Source: an uncultured Erysipelotrichaceae bacterium
GTDB taxonomy: Bacteria; Bacillota_I; Bacilli_A; RF39; UBA660
Reading direction: 5' to 3'
Assembly (NCBI GenBank): GCA_902797275.1
Contig: CADBSI010000019.1
Span: 1 to 26,622 of the forward strand
DNA length: 26,622 bases
Part shown: one piece after another, positions 14,972 through 23,213 of the stretch
How positions within the stretch are numbered: the first letter of the stretch is position 1
Layout: every line of letters begins with the position of its first letter
Notes under the pieces: model-generated
Database searches by the model: none
What the model saw: only the letters and a program-made list of their open reading frames with translations
What the model was told of the DNA's origin: nothing
Translations under genes and position numbers: made by a program

Positions 14972-15212
14972 TTTACCAACTCTTGATTTACATGGGGAGT
15001 ATAAAGAATCAGCTATTATCTTGACTGATGAATTCATAAATGATAATATAGTACTAAAAAATTCTAAAATTGTTGTAGTTCATGGATTAGGATCAGATAT
15101 TTTAAGAAAAAGTCTTCATGAACATTTAAAACATGATAAACGTGTCAAAGAATTTAAACGAGATTTTTTTAATCCCGGGGCAACTGTAATAGTTTTAGAT
15201 ATAGACAAATAG
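14961..15212 (+). CDS. Stand-alone Smr domain protein
   Basis: This 83-residue protein consists of an Smr (small MutS-related) domain and little else. It has LDLHG (about residues 8-12) and HGLGSDILRKSLHEHL, corresponding to the family's HGxG...LR signature. It ends FNPGATVIVLDI, like the usual C-terminal beta strand (GATIVEL type). Smr domains nick DNA or cleave RNA, and several are linked to ribosome rescue. In this operon, surrounded by translation and repair genes, either role is possible. The start overlaps the kinase gene, and GAGG at 14945-14948 is a slightly distant ribosome binding site. Confidence 0.82.
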   Translation: MLDNLPTLDLHGEYKESAIILTDEFINDNIVLKNSKIVVVHGLGSDILRKSLHEHLKHDKRVKEFKRDFFNPGATVIVLDIDK

Positions 15213-15224
15213 AAAGGAAATTAT

Positions 15225-15791
15225 ATGAATAAATTAATTATTATTTCAGGTCCAAGTGGAGCTGGGAAAGGAACTGTTGTAAAAGAATTATTAAAAATAT
15301 ATGAAGAAAATAAAGATAGTGTTTACTTATCAATTTCAGCAACAACTCGTGATATAAGAGAAGGGGAAGTTGATGGGGTTAGTTATTACTTTATCAAAGA
15401 AGAAGAATTCTTGAGTAAAATTAAAGAAGGCGACTTTTTAGAATACAACCAATATGGAACTGGTAAATACTATGGAACTTTAAAAAGTAAAGTATTAGAA
15501 CATTTAAAAACCGGAGATGTTATCTTAGAAATAGATATAAATGGTTATAAACAAGTTATGAATAACTATCAAGGAGCTCTTGGTATTTTTATCGCTCCTC
15601 CAAGTATAGAAGAACTTGAAAATAGACTTCGTGGAAGAGGAACTGAAACGGAAGAAAACATCAAGAAAAGATTAGAAACTGCTAAAAGTGAACTAGAAAA
15701 CAAAGATATCTATAAATATATTGTTGTAAATGAAGATAATAAATCTCGTGAAGCAGCTGAAGAAATTTATAAAATAATTAAAAATAACTAG
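15225..15791 (+). CDS. gmk: Guanylate kinase
   Basis: This 188-residue cytosolic enzyme phosphorylates GMP to GDP with ATP. The P-loop GPSGAGKGT (about residues 9-17) is followed by the GMP-binding region TTRDIREGEVDGVSYYFI and GDFLEYNQYGTGKYYGT. The lid region GRGTETEENIKKRL is intact. Length is normal for the bacterial family. AGAAAGGA lies upstream of the ATG. Gmk is known to be inhibited by (p)ppGpp in Firmicutes, so its co-transcription with a ppGpp synthetase gene is functionally coherent. That regulatory reading is inference. Confidence 0.97.
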   Translation: MNKLIIISGPSGAGKGTVVKELLKIYEENKDSVYLSISATTRDIREGEVDGVSYYFIKEEEFLSKIKEGDFLEYNQYGTGKYYGTLKSKVLEHLKTGDVILEIDINGYKQVMNNYQGALGIFIAPPSIEELENRLRGRGTETEENIKKRLETAKSELENKDIYKYIVVNEDNKSREAAEEIYKIIKNN

Positions 15792-15799
15792 GAGAAGCT

Positions 15800-17551
15800 A
15801 TGTTTAAGGAAAAACTTAAATTAGTTCCAGAATTACCTGGTTCATACCAAATGAAAGATATAAACAATAATATTATCTATGTTGGAAAAGCCAAAAATTT
15901 AAAAAGACGTTTAAAAAGTTATTTTACAAGAAATGTTTATGGTAAAACTAAAAAATTAGTAAGTGAAATTCATGACTTTGAATATATTGTTACTAAGTCT
16001 GAACTAGAAAGTTTAATTTTAGAAATTACTTTAATAAAAAAATATAATCCTAAATATAATATTTTACTTAAAGATGATAAAAGTTATCCTTATATTGAAT
16101 TAACTAAAGATAAATATCCAACTTTAAAAATAGTTAGAAATGTTAATTTAAAGAAAAATAAAAGTAATTTATATGGACCATTTCCTAATGTTGGATCAGC
16201 GAAAAGAACTGTATCAATGTTAAATAGGCTTTATCCTTTAAGAAAATGTGAAACTTTAAAAAAAGATTATTGTTTATATTACCATTTAGGAGAATGCTTA
16301 GGTTATTGTAAAAATGAAGTTGATTTAGATAAATTAAAACAAATGATTGATGAAATAACTTCTTTTTTAAATGGAGATAGTACAAGTATCTTAAAAAAAT
16401 TAAATGAAAAGATGCTACAAGCAAGTAATGCCATGAACTTTGAAAAAGCTTTAGAATATAAAAATATGATAGATGATATTAAAATAACTTTAAAAAATCA
16501 AACAATTGTTTTAAATAAAGATATTAATCTTGATATATTTAATTATTATGAGCATGATTCTTATCTAGCAATTCAAGTATTTTTCATCAGATCTGGTACT
16601 CTTTTTGAAAGGCATCAAAAGATAATAGAAGGAATTGATAAATTAGAAAATATTATTGAATATATTATTAATTTCTATGATAAACATATTTTACCAAAAG
16701 AAATATTGGTTCCTGATACTATAGATGCTAAGATATTAGAAGATTATTTTCATATTAAAGTACGTACTCCTATAAAAGGAGATTTGAAAAAATTATTAGA
16801 TCTTGCTTATGAAAATGCTAAGATATACTTAGAAACAAGAGAAAAAACTATTAAAAATGATGAAGAAAAAAGATTAGAAGCTGTTAGGGAATTAGCAAGT
16901 CTTTTAAATATTAAATCAGCAAGAAGAATAGAAGCTTTTGATAATTCTCATTTATTTGGAACCTTTTACGTTTCAGGAATGGTTGTCTTTGAAGACTTTT
17001 TGCCTCTTAAAAATGAGTATCGTAAATATAAAATTGATTTAGATGCTAGCAATGATTTAAAAGCAATGGAAGAAGTAATTTATAGAAGATATCAAAAAGT
17101 ATTAGTTGAAAACTTAACCCGTCCTGATTTAATAATTGTTGATGGAGGTAAAACTCAAATTGAAGTTGCTAAAAATATTTTAAATGAATTAAATTTAGAA
17201 ATTGAAGTAATTGGTTTAGTAAAAGATGATAAACATAGAACCAGAGCTTTAATTAATTCTAATTTAGAAATAATTGAAATACCAAAAACTAGTAATTTGT
17301 TTTTATTCTTAGCTAAAATTCAAGAAGAAGTTCATAACTATGCTATTACTTACCATAGAACCATTAAAAACAAAGGCGATCTAGCAAGTATGTTAGAAAA
17401 TATTCCTGGAATTGGAGTTAAAAGACGAAAAGAACTATTAAAAGAATTTCATTCTTTAAAGAAAATTAAAGAAGCAACTATAGAAGAACTTGAAAAATAC
17501 TTACCATATGATATAGCTATTAATCTTAAAGAATACTTAAATAATAATTAG
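15800..17551 (+). CDS. uvrC: Excinuclease ABC subunit C
   Basis: UvrC makes the dual incisions of nucleotide excision repair together with UvrA and UvrB. The 583-residue protein shows the whole architecture. It has an N-terminal GIY-YIG nuclease (PGSYQMKD...IIYVGKAKNLKRRL, residues 13-38) and four cysteines, C150, C158, C166 and C170, as in the Fe-S site of UvrC. It also has a UVR/UvrB-binding motif (about 204-226), the RNase H-like nuclease (D381 in FDNSH, D448 in IVDGGKTQ, H512 in EVHNYAI) and a helix-hairpin-helix region near the C-terminus (ENIPGIGVKRRKELL). It lies 8 bp after gmk, with GGAG before the ATG. No defects are seen. Confidence 0.97.
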   Translation: MFKEKLKLVPELPGSYQMKDINNNIIYVGKAKNLKRRLKSYFTRNVYGKTKKLVSEIHDFEYIVTKSELESLILEITLIKKYNPKYNILLKDDKSYPYIELTKDKYPTLKIVRNVNLKKNKSNLYGPFPNVGSAKRTVSMLNRLYPLRKCETLKKDYCLYYHLGECLGYCKNEVDLDKLKQMIDEITSFLNGDSTSILKKLNEKMLQASNAMNFEKALEYKNMIDDIKITLKNQTIVLNKDINLDIFNYYEHDSYLAIQVFFIRSGTLFERHQKIIEGIDKLENIIEYIINFYDKHILPKEILVPDTIDAKILEDYFHIKVRTPIKGDLKKLLDLAYENAKIYLETREKTIKNDEEKRLEAVRELASLLNIKSARRIEAFDNSHLFGTFYVSGMVVFEDFLPLKNEYRKYKIDLDASNDLKAMEEVIYRRYQKVLVENLTRPDLIIVDGGKTQIEVAKNILNELNLEIEVIGLVKDDKHRTRALINSNLEIIEIPKTSNLFLFLAKIQEEVHNYAITYHRTIKNKGDLASMLENIPGIGVKRRKELLKEFHSLKKIKEATIEELEKYLPYDIAINLKEYLNNN

Positions 17552-17562
17552 AAAGGAATTAT

Positions 17563-18072
17563 ATGAAAATATTTATACCTAAGATGTATCAAAAAAACAT
17601 CTTTATCATTAATTATAATAAATTAAAACAAGCTGGAATAAAACTTCTTATCTTTGATCTTGATAATACTTTAGGAAGTATAGATGAAACTGTTATCAAT
17701 GAGGAAACTAGTAATTTTTTAACCAATCTTGCTACTAACTTTCAAATAGTAATTGCAAGTAATAGTAAGAAAAAAAGAGTTTCAAAGTTTTGTTCAAATT
17801 TAAACATTCCTTTTTATACTTTTAGTTTAAAACCAACTAAAAAGTCTTTTATAAAAATTAAAAATGATTATAATTTAGACTATAATAAAATGGCTATAAT
17901 AGGTGATCAAATATTAACTGATATCTTTGGAGGTAATAGATTAGGTATTTATACAATTTTAGTAGATCCATTAGATATTGATTTTAAAGTAAGTAAAATA
18001 AATCGCCTAATTGAAAAGAAAATAAATTTAAAAAATGGAATAATAAGAGGTAATTACTATGAAAAAGATTAA
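17563..18072 (+). CDS. yqeG: YqeG family HAD IIIA-type phosphatase
   Basis: This 169-residue HAD-superfamily protein has motif I FDLDNT (31-36) with the nucleophile and acid/base Asp pair D32/D34. Motif II lies around IASNS (64-68), a Lys is at about 93 in PTKKS, and motif IV is GDQILTDIFGGN (114-125). This is the YqeG pattern. The natural substrate is unsettled; bacterial relatives are grouped with phosphatidylglycerophosphate phosphatase-like enzymes. It overlaps yqeH by 14 bp, the conserved order in Firmicutes, and AGAAAGGA precedes the ATG. The yqeG-yqeH pair here sits in the relA operon. Confidence 0.93.
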   Translation: MKIFIPKMYQKNIFIINYNKLKQAGIKLLIFDLDNTLGSIDETVINEETSNFLTNLATNFQIVIASNSKKKRVSKFCSNLNIPFYTFSLKPTKKSFIKIKNDYNLDYNKMAIIGDQILTDIFGGNRLGIYTILVDPLDIDFKVSKINRLIEKKINLKNGIIRGNYYEKD

Positions 18073-19060
18073 AAAATGTATTGGATGTGGGGTTAAATTA
18101 CAAAGTGATAATATTTTAAATTTAGGTTATACACCAAGTCTTGATAATGATTATTGTATGAGATGTTTTAAAGTAAAAAACTATGGAATAGCTGAAAGTA
18201 TTAATAGTAATTCAGATGACTATTTAAAAATTTTAAAAAGTATTTCTAAAACAAAAGATTTAGTTTTATATGTTGTTGATATTTTAAATATAAGTGATGA
18301 CTTAGAAAAAATACTTGAGTATTTAAATAACAATGTTATTTTAGTTTTAAATAAAAGAGATTCCTTGCCTAAAAGTGTTAAAGATGAAAAGATAATTAAT
18401 TATTTAAAAGAAAGATATAATTTTAAAGATTATGTTATTATTAGTACTTTAAATAATCACAATTTTGATGAATTTTATAAAAAAATACTTAAATATAAAA
18501 TTAGTAATGAAGTATATTTAGTAGGTGAAACCAATGCTGGTAAAAGTAGTATTATTAATAAAATAATTACTAATTATTCAGATACAAATCCAATTCTTAC
18601 AACCTCTAATATGCCTGAAACAACTCTTGCTAAGATAAAAGTTGAAGTTAACAAGAAATTAACTTTAATAGATACTCCAGGAATAATTGAAACTGGAAAT
18701 ATTATTAATTTTTTAGGAACAAAGTATTATAAAATTTTAAATACTAAAACCGAAATAAAACCTAAAACTTATCAAATAGGAAGAAATTCTAGTTTATTGA
18801 TAGGAGACTTTTTAAGAATAGATTACTTAGAAGGTGATAGAAATAGTTTTACTTTATATATTCCTAATAGTATAAAAGTTAAAAGAGTTAATATAAAAAG
18901 AGAACATTTAAAAAATAATTCTTATCAAGAATATTCCCTTAAATTTAATGAAGATTTTTGTATCTATGGTCTTGGCTTTATTAAAATAGTTGCTCCATGT
19001 AAAATAGGTGTTTATTTAGATAAAAATATAAAAACATTTATAAGAAAAAATATGATATGA
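18059..19060 (+). CDS. yqeH: Ribosome biogenesis GTPase YqeH
   Basis: YqeH is a circularly permuted GTPase needed for 30S subunit assembly. The N-terminal zinc finger uses C7, C10, C33 and C36. The G motifs appear in the permuted order G4 (NKRD, 98-101), G1 (GETNAGKSS, 156-164) and G3 (DTPG, 205-208). At 333 residues it is somewhat shorter than the ~366 of the Bacillus protein, mostly in the C-terminal domain. The start lies within the yqeG 3' end and has an AGAGGT ribosome binding site. A promoter for frr follows immediately, so yqeH is probably the last gene of the relA operon, although no terminator separates them. Confidence 0.96.
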   Translation: MKKIKKCIGCGVKLQSDNILNLGYTPSLDNDYCMRCFKVKNYGIAESINSNSDDYLKILKSISKTKDLVLYVVDILNISDDLEKILEYLNNNVILVLNKRDSLPKSVKDEKIINYLKERYNFKDYVIISTLNNHNFDEFYKKILKYKISNEVYLVGETNAGKSSIINKIITNYSDTNPILTTSNMPETTLAKIKVEVNKKLTLIDTPGIIETGNIINFLGTKYYKILNTKTEIKPKTYQIGRNSSLLIGDFLRIDYLEGDRNSFTLYIPNSIKVKRVNIKREHLKNNSYQEYSLKFNEDFCIYGLGFIKIVAPCKIGVYLDKNIKTFIRKNMI

Positions 19061-19089
19061 TTGTTTATTTAAAATATTTATGTTAAAAT
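19061..19089 (+). promoter_or_regulatory. Promoter of frr
   Basis: TTGTTT (19061-19066), a 17-bp spacer and an extended -10 TGTTAAAAT (19081-19089) lie here. The box overlaps the in-frame ATG at 19088, so a transcript from it cannot use that ATG. This supports the start at 19109. Confidence 0.7.
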
Positions 19090-19108
19090 GAATTTAGAAA
19101 GGAATTTT

Positions 19109-19654
19109 ATGGAAACAGAGATTATAAATGAATTAGAAGCAGGTTTAAAAAAAGTATTAGTTAGCTTAGAAGAAAAATTTAAACATATTAATGCCGGAAG
19201 AGCTAATCCTTCTATGTTAGATGGTGTTATGGTTAATTATTATGGTTCTATGACTCCTCTTAAAAGTTTAACAACTATATCAGTTCCTGAGGCTCGTCAA
19301 CTTTTAATTAAACCATTTGATAGATCTAGTTTAAGTGCTATTGAAAAAGCTATCTTTGAAGCTAATTTAGGTTTTACTCCTACTAATGATGGAGAAACAA
19401 TTAGAATTACTATACCCATGCTAACCGAAGATAGAAGAAAAGAATTAGTAAAACAAGCTAAAACTATATCAGAAGAAAATAAAGTAAGCATTAGAAATCA
19501 AAGAAGAGATGCTATTGAATTATTAAAAGAAGCAAAACTACCTGAAGATACTTTAAAAAATGCTGAAGAAAGAATTCAAGATTTAGTAAATGAGTATAAT
19601 AAACTTGTTGATAATATGTTAGATAATAAAACAAAAGACTTAATGAGTGTTTAA
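19109..19654 (+). CDS. frr: Ribosome recycling factor
   Basis: RRF splits post-termination ribosomes together with EF-G. I choose ATG 19109, preceded by GAAAGGAA. The longer version from 19088 would add seven residues lying in the -10 box and ribosome binding site. This gives 181 residues, close to the usual ~185. Signature regions are HINAGRANPSMLDGVMVNYYG, TPLKSLTTISVPEARQL, KPFDRSSLSAIEKAI, NDGETIRITIPMLTEDRRKELVK and the C-terminal helix NEYNKLVDNMLDNKTKDLMSV. The gene ends inside the loop of a bidirectional terminator. It has its own promoter but may also receive readthrough from the relA operon. Confidence 0.97.
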   Translation: METEIINELEAGLKKVLVSLEEKFKHINAGRANPSMLDGVMVNYYGSMTPLKSLTTISVPEARQLLIKPFDRSSLSAIEKAIFEANLGFTPTNDGETIRITIPMLTEDRRKELVKQAKTISEENKVSIRNQRRDAIELLKEAKLPEDTLKNAEERIQDLVNEYNKLVDNMLDNKTKDLMSV

Positions 19655-19672
19655 TTCACTAAGTCTTTTTTC
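19633..19672. terminator. Bidirectional terminator between frr and the convergent lipoprotein gene
   Basis: AAAAGACTTA (19633-19642) pairs with TAAGTCTTTT (19660-19669), with T-rich tails in both directions. The frr stop codon lies in the loop, and the minus-strand gene ends immediately downstream. Confidence 0.8.
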
Positions 19673-20071
19673 TTATTTGATATAACCTTGTACTTTTAAT
19701 TCTTCTGTTAGTTTTTCTTTAGATATATAATTATCTGTTATTCTAGCTAGAACCGTGTTTTCACTACCATCTTTAATAAAAATAATTATATTACTATCTT
19801 CATAAGCTATTATTTTTTTAAGTTCATCTTGATCAGTACTACTTAATTTATCAGTGTTTAAATAAAAAGCATTAATATTATTATCTTTTAAAACACTTGT
19901 TAAAGTATTTTTTAAAGTATTACTAGAATCACTTTCATCTGTTAAATATAAAATAAATGTTTCTTTATTATCTAATTTTTTATTTAATTTTTCTAAATTT
20001 AATTTACTTAAATTTCTTGAACATCCACTAACAGCTAATAAAAGAATTAAAACAGTCAATATTTTTTTCAT
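19673..20071 (-). CDS. Lipoprotein with thioredoxin-like fold lacking CxxC
   Basis: The start is ATG at 20071 (complement), with GAGGTG just upstream; the GTG two codons earlier lies in that ribosome binding site. The 132-residue product has a lipoprotein signal with lipobox AVSGC (lipid-modified Cys17), so it should be anchored to the outer face of the membrane. The mature part, about residues 35-132, looks like a thioredoxin-type alpha/beta fold (FILYLTDESDSSNTLKN, NAFYLNTDKL, SNIIIFIKDG, then a C-terminal helix). Where CxxC would be expected it reads DESDSS, so redox activity is not predicted. It resembles accessory thioredoxin-like lipoproteins of Firmicutes, but exact function is unknown. 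It is divergent from the surface-protein cluster and convergent with frr. Confidence 0.75.
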   Translation of the reverse strand: MKKILTVLILLLAVSGCSRNLSKLNLEKLNKKLDNKETFILYLTDESDSSNTLKNTLTSVLKDNNINAFYLNTDKLSSTDQDELKKIIAYEDSNIIIFIKDGSENTVLARITDNYISKEKLTEELKVQGYIK

Positions 20072-20086
20072 ATTCACCTCAAAATA

Positions 20087-20115
20087 ATCATAACATATTT
20101 AAAATTACTTGTAAA
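20087..20115 (-). promoter_or_regulatory. Promoter of the lipoprotein gene (minus strand)
   Basis: Read on the minus strand, TTTACA (complement of 20110-20115), a 17-bp spacer and TATGAT (complement of 20087-20092). Its -35 overlaps the -35 of the opposite promoter. Confidence 0.65.
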
Positions 20116-20137
20116 TAAATTTTATCTTTGTTATAAT
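20109..20137 (+). promoter_or_regulatory. Promoter of the A1-B1 surface module
   Basis: TTGTAA (20109-20114), a 17-bp spacer and TATAAT (20132-20137) precede A1. The -35 shares five bases with the divergent minus-strand -35, so polymerase binding at the two promoters should compete. Confidence 0.7.
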
Positions 20138-20164
20138 TTTTATAGATAATAATGAGGAGAAGGT

Positions 20165-20797
20165 ATGAAGAAAATATTTAAGTATTTAAGTTTAATAATT
20201 ATATTTTTAATAACAAGTAATGTTTATGCAATTGATGAATGTTCAACTAAAGAGATGAATAGATTAAAAGAACTTGCTAACAATGTTAAATTTACTTATT
20301 CATATCAAGTAGAAGAAGAAAGTAAAGAAGAAGAATTTATTATAGTTTTATATAAAATAGAAGCTTTAAATTTATCAAGTGATTTACGTTTATCTTATGA
20401 TGGAAAAATAGTATCAGCAAATGATATAAAGAATATGAGTTTTTATAATAGACATCAGGTATTTGAACTATATTCCTATGTTGATAATTTATGTACTGAT
20501 GAACTTATTAAAAAAGTTGTAGTTGATTTACCAACTGTAAATTCTTATTACTATTTTAATAAAGAAAAATGTTTAGAAAATCCAGATTTTAAGTATTGTC
20601 AAGAATTTTTAGATATAAAAGATATTAGTTATGAAGAAATAGATAAGTTATTTCAAGAATATATCAAAAAAGATGATAATAATTCATCAAAGAAAAATAA
20701 TAATTATTTATTGTATATATTAATAGGTATTAGTGTTGCAGTTATTATAACGATTACTTTAGTTATTAAACATAGAAAAAATAAAGAAGATTTATAG
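20165..20797 (+). CDS. Surface module protein A1 (secreted domain, C-terminal membrane anchor)
   Basis: I do not recognise a named family. The 210-residue protein has a signal peptide (1-22, cut after VYA), an extracytoplasmic domain (23-180), a single membrane helix (181-202) and a basic cytoplasmic tail. This is type I topology. The external part has four cysteines (C26, C110, C136, C145), with the last two in CLENPDFKYC. It is a paralogue of A2 (23614-24285), sharing ECS..M..L.ELA.NV.F.Y near the start, the LC and VV[DE]LP region and C-x8-C with PDFKYC. B1 follows 8 bp downstream, so the two are co-expressed. A plausible role is membrane partner or anchor of the secreted B1, which has no anchor of its own; this is inference. 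GAGGAGAAGG precedes the ATG. Confidence 0.8.
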   Translation: MKKIFKYLSLIIIFLITSNVYAIDECSTKEMNRLKELANNVKFTYSYQVEEESKEEEFIIVLYKIEALNLSSDLRLSYDGKIVSANDIKNMSFYNRHQVFELYSYVDNLCTDELIKKVVVDLPTVNSYYYFNKEKCLENPDFKYCQEFLDIKDISYEEIDKLFQEYIKKDDNNSSKKNNNYLLYILIGISVAVIITITLVIKHRKNKEDL

Positions 20798-20805
20798 AGG
20801 TTTAT

Positions 20806-23151
20806 ATGAAAAAGAAATTATTAATTATATTTTTAATTTTATTTACACCATTTATTGTTAATGCCGATCCTAAAAAAGGTGATTTACGTTGTCCTGTAGA
20901 AGAACTTGATGGAGCAAGATGTACAGAAACAAAAGATCAAAATGGAACAATTATCAGTACAAGAATTACCAAAAAACAAACTCAAAGTAATGGTTCTTAT
21001 GCACAAGTTAGCAAGATAGTTTCTAAAGTACCAAATGAATTAGGTCGCTATGAAGTTAAATTTGAAATAAGTGGTAAAAATATAGCAACAAATATAGCTA
21101 AGGGTGATGTATACATTATAATAGGATTTGATACTTCAACAACTATGAACAAAGAACAATTTGATGTTGCAAAAGGTGCTATTAAAAGTTTTGCAAATAA
21201 ATTATGTCCTGATAATACTAAATGTGAATACAATATAATGCTAGTACAATTTGCTAAAAAGCCAAATATAAGACGTTCTTTTGAAAAGAAAAATTTAGAT
21301 GATTTTACTGACTTTTATGAAATTGGTAAATCTGCAATAGGTACAACTTCTGAACTTGGAGAATTTTACAAATTAGCAAGTGAAAAATTTAATACATTAC
21401 CTGCAAATGCTCAAAAATATATAGTTGTATTTGGTGATGGTATGTATTATTATGGAGTTGGATGTGATATTTTAAATACTAGTCCAACATCAGAAACTAA
21501 TCACACTAATTGTAATACAGTTCGTGAATATAAAGCTAAATTAGAAAGTCAAAATGTTAAAATGTACGGAATAAAATATCGTGAGAGAAGATGGGCAGAT
21601 ACCCATAAATCAAGTCGTCGTGCTTGTGCTAGCAAAACATTTGATTGGTGTGATGAATTATATATGAAAAAATATGTAAGTGAAACCAATTATTTCAGTG
21701 CTCTAACAACAGAAGAATTTGAAAGTAAATTCATAGAAGCAGCCGGTAAAATTGAAGGCAGTGTTGAAAATAAAACTGAAACAGTTCCTTCAACTCTAAC
21801 TGATAAGTTAGGGCATAATTTTACTATCTTAAATCAAGGTGATGCTACTAAGACATTTAAAATAGAAAAAATAAGTGAAACAGTTTATAGAACAGAACCA
21901 TTTTATATTGAAATAAATAGAGAATCCGAAACTAAAACATGGCATGCCACTAACGAGGGTTTTAAATTAATTTATAAAATAAATGGAAAAGACTATGAAC
22001 TTACTAGTAATTTAAATCCAGAGGTTTATTGGGTTTTAAATGAAAATAAAATAAATTCATGTTATGGTAGTGCTTTTTCTGATAGTATATCTTCATCTAA
22101 CGAAGCTTATTATTCTAAATATTGTCAAGAAGGTTATCTAGATAATTATGAATATAAAAATGGTTTAATAACAACAATTAGAGTAAATAAAGTAGCTGAA
22201 GGGTCTAAAAAATTTACTTTACCAATGGGAATGGGCTTTCCAATTGAAGTAAATTTAGAAACAAATATTAAATGTACTTACAATATAGATTATAATAAAA
22301 TGCAACAAGAAAAGAAAAATTTAACTAATTTAATTAATAGAACAACTGATGCTAAGGAAAAAGCTTCTTTACAAAAGAAATTAAATAATTTAGAAAAAAG
22401 TTTTTCTAACTATCAAGAACTTGTTAAAAACGATTTAGAAGATTATGTTTCTCGTTTTACTAATCAAACAGCACGTTTAAAAATTTATTATAAAAGTAAT
22501 GGTACAGATAGTATTATTTTAGAGAATAAAGGTGATATTAAATATCAACTTAATTGTGGTACACCTACTAAGGTAAATGATGTAATTACTAATCAAACTT
22601 GTTATATTTATCTTGCTAAAGATATGCAACTACCAACAGCTTGCTTAGAAATGCAAGATGGTGAGCAAGCTAAATGTAGTAGTTCTAATACTCAAATTAA
22701 TGGTGGAAATAATTTCTATGTTAAGATGAAAGAACAATCAGGTCGTATTTATGTTGAAGTAAATGAAGCTGGTTATGATATGGGAACTAATATCGAAACA
22801 AATGAATGTAGTTATGATGTAAATGGTAAATTTAATATAACTTTCCGTCAAGTAGAACTTGCTGATCCTTTTCTTACTAGTTATGATCCTAAAAGAAAAA
22901 TAGGTGATAATTATAAAAATAATCGTTATAATTTCTCTAAAATAATTAAAGCTGATATTTGGGAAAAAACAGCAGATTATCGTTTTTCTTTAAGTAAAAT
23001 AAATGTAAGTCAAATAAAAAAAGATTCAGGTACAAGTACTGTTTCATATCTTGGTACAGATTGTCGTATAAATGCTGATAAAAAATATGTATGTAGTTTT
23101 TTTGATAAAAATAATTCTTTCTTCTCTAAGGTTGAATTAAATAATGATTAA
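20806..23151 (+). CDS. Surface module protein B1: secreted vWA-domain protein
   Basis: This 781-residue secreted protein has a signal peptide (1-20, ending VNA). A von Willebrand factor A domain (about 98-315) carries a MIDAS-like site: D109-T-S111-T-T113, threonines 180/181, and D211 in VVFGDG. Compared with DxSxS, Thr replaces the last Ser. A beta-rich middle (320-415) follows, then a cysteine-bearing tail (about 419-781) with a predicted coiled coil (about 494-550). The tail is homologous to that of B2, sharing C.Y..D..K, RQ....DPF..S, YKN..YNF..IIKA.IW, DYRFSLSK and SYLGT.C. No sortase signal or C-terminal membrane helix is visible, so retention on the cell probably depends on another protein, possibly A1. 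Cysteines are numerous. GAGG precedes the ATG. A terminator follows. Confidence 0.82.
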   Translation: MKKKLLIIFLILFTPFIVNADPKKGDLRCPVEELDGARCTETKDQNGTIISTRITKKQTQSNGSYAQVSKIVSKVPNELGRYEVKFEISGKNIATNIAKGDVYIIIGFDTSTTMNKEQFDVAKGAIKSFANKLCPDNTKCEYNIMLVQFAKKPNIRRSFEKKNLDDFTDFYEIGKSAIGTTSELGEFYKLASEKFNTLPANAQKYIVVFGDGMYYYGVGCDILNTSPTSETNHTNCNTVREYKAKLESQNVKMYGIKYRERRWADTHKSSRRACASKTFDWCDELYMKKYVSETNYFSALTTEEFESKFIEAAGKIEGSVENKTETVPSTLTDKLGHNFTILNQGDATKTFKIEKISETVYRTEPFYIEINRESETKTWHATNEGFKLIYKINGKDYELTSNLNPEVYWVLNENKINSCYGSAFSDSISSSNEAYYSKYCQEGYLDNYEYKNGLITTIRVNKVAEGSKKFTLPMGMGFPIEVNLETNIKCTYNIDYNKMQQEKKNLTNLINRTTDAKEKASLQKKLNNLEKSFSNYQELVKNDLEDYVSRFTNQTARLKIYYKSNGTDSIILENKGDIKYQLNCGTPTKVNDVITNQTCYIYLAKDMQLPTACLEMQDGEQAKCSSSNTQINGGNNFYVKMKEQSGRIYVEVNEAGYDMGTNIETNECSYDVNGKFNITFRQVELADPFLTSYDPKRKIGDNYKNNRYNFSKIIKADIWEKTADYRFSLSKINVSQIKKDSGTSTVSYLGTDCRINADKKYVCSFFDKNNSFFSKVELNND

Positions 23152-23170
23152 TTTAAATTATTAAAAATAT

Positions 23171-23200
23171 AAAGGATTGCTAAGAAAATAGCAATCCTTT
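23171..23200. terminator. Strong hairpin, probable terminator after B1
   Basis: AAAGGATTGCTA (23171-23182) pairs perfectly over 12 bp with TAGCAATCCTTT (23189-23200) around a 6-nt loop. The tails are T-rich on both strands but interrupted, so it may act in both directions. Confidence 0.75.
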
Positions 23201-23213
23201 ACTTTATATTCAA

